This document shows, piece by piece, positions 5,169 to 6,400 of a stretch of DNA of 6,400 bases. The translations under genes were made by a program, and so were the position numbers. The DNA comes from Solirubrobacterales bacterium (GTDB taxonomy: Bacteria > Actinomycetota > Thermoleophilia > Solirubrobacterales > Solirubrobacteraceae), in assembly GCA_027314825.1 (NCBI GenBank), contig DAHVAB010000152.1, positions 1 to 6,400 of the forward strand. The letters run 5' to 3'. Under the pieces are notes generated by a model that was not told the origin of the DNA, made no database searches, and was given only the letters and a program-made list of their open reading frames with translations. Numbering within the stretch: position 1 is the stretch's first letter; each line of letters opens with the position of its first letter.

Positions 5169-5858
5169 GTGGGTTCAGATACGGAGATCGCCTCCGATGC
5201 GGGCGGGCACGGCGCCGAGAGGGATGCCGACGGACCGGAGAAGCCGCTGCGCGCCGACGCCGAGCGCAACCTGCGACGGCTGCTCGACGCGGCCCGAGAG
5301 GTCTTCGCCGAGCAGGGGCTCGGCGCCTCCGTGGAGGAGATAGCGAGGCGCGCGGGCGTCGGCAAGGGCACCGTCTTCCGGCGCTTTCCCACCAAGGAGC
5401 ACCTGATCAGCGCGATCATCGCCGACCGCCTGCAGGAGGCGACCGCGCTCGTCACCACGCTCTCCGAGCAGGCGGACGCCGGCGAGGCGCTGCTCGCTTT
5501 CATGCGGGCCGGAGCGGGCCTGCAATCCCAGGATCGCGGCCTCTTCGAAGCCCTCGCCTCCTCAACGCACGTCGAGGAGCAGGTGCTCGCAGCCAAAGCA
5601 CGACTGCTCGCGGTGATCGGCACGCTGCTCGCCCGCGCCCAGGAGCAGGGGGCGATACGCGCCGACGTGACCGCCGAGGATCTGCTGATGCTGCAGTGCG
5701 GCAGCGTGCAGGCGGCGGCGCCATTCCAGACGCAGGCGCCGGAGCTCTGGCAGCGCTACCTCGACATCGCCTTCGACGGGCTGCGGGCCGATGGCGCGCA
5801 CCCGCTCTCGCATCCGGCGCCGGCCAGCCTCAGCCGGCAGCCGCCAGCGGCAGGGTGA
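5169..5858 (+). CDS. TetR/AcrR-family transcriptional repressor
   Basis: Starting at GTG 5169 the protein has 229 residues. After a polar tail of about 30 residues comes the TetR DNA-binding domain: helix 1 RNLRRLLDAAREVFAEQG (33-50), then ASVEEIARRAGVGKGTVFRRF (53-73) with the helix-turn-helix and the usual KEHL that follows. The C-terminal part is all-helical, with a RAQEQGAIRADVTAEDLL stretch recalling the SbtR-like ligand-binding/dimer domain; the ligand is unknown. The frame is also open to a GTG at 5094, three nt after the transporter stop, which would add 25 low-complexity residues, but codon bias there is weaker. The gene is downstream of the MFS gene on the same strand, so it probably represses the operon, itself included, through the three GGACC-N4-GGTCC sites. 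Its last 29 bp overlap the convergent histidine kinase gene. Confidence 0.9.
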   Translation: MGSDTEIASDAGGHGAERDADGPEKPLRADAERNLRRLLDAAREVFAEQGLGASVEEIARRAGVGKGTVFRRFPTKEHLISAIIADRLQEATALVTTLSEQADAGEALLAFMRAGAGLQSQDRGLFEALASSTHVEEQVLAAKARLLAVIGTLLARAQEQGAIRADVTAEDLLMLQCGSVQAAAPFQTQAPELWQRYLDIAFDGLRADGAHPLSHPAPASLSRQPPAAG

Positions 5859-6400
5859 AGCGCACGCTCGTGCCGAGGTCCGCCTCGGCCAGCCATATGC
5901 GTCCGCCGTGCGCCTCGATGATCGCGCGGCAGATCGCCAGCCCAAGGCCGCTGCCGCCACCGGTGCGGGCGCGCTCCTCGCCGCCGCGATAGAAGGGCTC
6001 GAACACGCGCTCCCTGTCCGCGGCGGCGATCCCGTCCCCGGTGTCGGCCACCTCGATCGCTACCGCCGAGCCCAGCGGCTGCGCGCGCACCTGCACGCTT
6101 CCATCCGCGGGAGTGTGCCTGATCGCGTTCTGCAACAGGTTCACAAGCGCCCGGGAGAGCTTCTCCGGGTTGGCCATCGCCGGCTGCAGACCCGCCGCGA
6201 CCTCGCAGCTCAGTGCGACGCCCCTCGCCTGCGCCTCCAGGCGCATCGCCGCCAGCGCCTCCTCGATCACCCCCTCCAACGCCACCTCCTGCGTGCGCCA
6301 GGCGATCTCGCCGGCATCCAGGCGCGACAGCTCGAAGAGATCGTCGATCAGAGCGCCCAGCGAGCGCACATTCGCACCCACCGTCTCGATGTAGCGGCGC
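5830..6400 (-). CDS. Sensor histidine kinase, C-terminal part (5' end outside the window)
   Basis: The minus-strand frame is open from the right edge to a TGA at 5832-5830, giving 189 visible residues. They begin in the second helix of the dimerisation/phosphotransfer domain (RRYIETV, then LIDDLFELSRLDAGEI). The HATPase_c domain follows: N box NLLQNAIRH (87-95), G1 box DTGDGI (119-124), F box VFEPF (132-136) and G2 box GGGSGLGLAI (147-156), then EAHGG and the closing strand TSVRFTLPL. This ATP-binding domain is complete, and all its boxes keep their key residues. The phosphorylated histidine, any HAMP or sensor domain and membrane helices lie beyond the window. These kinases autophosphorylate and pass the phosphate to a response regulator; in most such operons that gene lies upstream, here out of view. 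The GTG at 6381 is not a plausible start, because family sequence continues past it. Confidence 0.93.
   Translation of the reverse strand, partial: RRYIETVGANVRSLGALIDDLFELSRLDAGEIAWRTQEVALEGVIEEALAAMRLEAQARGVALSCEVAAGLQPAMANPEKLSRALVNLLQNAIRHTPADGSVQVRAQPLGSAVAIEVADTGDGIAAADRERVFEPFYRGGEERARTGGGSGLGLAICRAIIEAHGGRIWLAEADLGTSVRFTLPLAAAG

Noticed and set aside
3497..5992. A long plus-strand frame overlapping the MFS and tetR genes in another frame
   Set aside because: Its product is Arg/Pro/Ala-rich, lacks hydrophobic or domain patterns, and spans two well-supported genes plus the operators. It is a shadow frame.
5830..6381. A short complete histidine kinase starting at GTG 6381
   Set aside because: The frame continues to the edge with RRYIET, typical of the helix before it, and a kinase without its phospho-accepting histidine region would be incomplete.

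Overview
The window is GC-rich DNA with codon third positions almost always G or C. It looks like a high-GC actinobacterium, possibly from Thermoleophilia/Solirubrobacterales. That placement is an inference from composition, from a tRNA gene without an encoded CCA, and from the protein families present; no species-level marker is visible.

Layout from left to right. (1) Positions 1-421 hold the 3' part of a CGNR-type zinc-finger regulator gene on the + strand, with a perfect 16-bp inverted repeat inside its coding sequence. (2) Positions 422-789 contain no intact gene, but the minus strand carries a decayed C-terminal piece of an IS3/IS481-type DDE transposase, broken by a frameshift. (3) A tRNA-Phe(GAA) gene lies on the minus strand at 790-862. 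(4) Positions 989-3403 form a tightly packed + strand group of three genes: an acyl-CoA carboxylase carboxyltransferase subunit, a beta-class carbonic anhydrase starting 1 nt after the carboxyltransferase stop, and a small hydrophobic membrane protein 11 nt further on. (5) Positions 3404-3590 are a regulatory region with three copies of a GGACC-N4-GGTCC palindrome around a candidate promoter. (6) Positions 3591-5858 hold a 14-helix DHA2-type MFS efflux transporter followed by a TetR-family repressor, a probable self-regulated efflux operon. (7) From 5830 to the right edge, on the minus strand, is the C-terminal half of a sensor histidine kinase that overlaps the tetR 3' end tail to tail.

Two functional units stand out. 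In the first, carbonic anhydrase interconverts CO2 and bicarbonate, and bicarbonate is the substrate of acyl-CoA carboxylases, so their coupling suggests local bicarbonate supply. No biotin carboxylase or biotin carrier gene is in view, so the carboxyltransferase must find its partner elsewhere in the genome. In the second, the TetR protein probably binds the three palindromes and represses the transporter gene and its own gene until a ligand releases it. The ligand and the transported compounds cannot be read from sequence. Nothing here amounts to a clearly new biological system; the operator array and the carboxyltransferase/carbonic anhydrase pairing are the most informative points.
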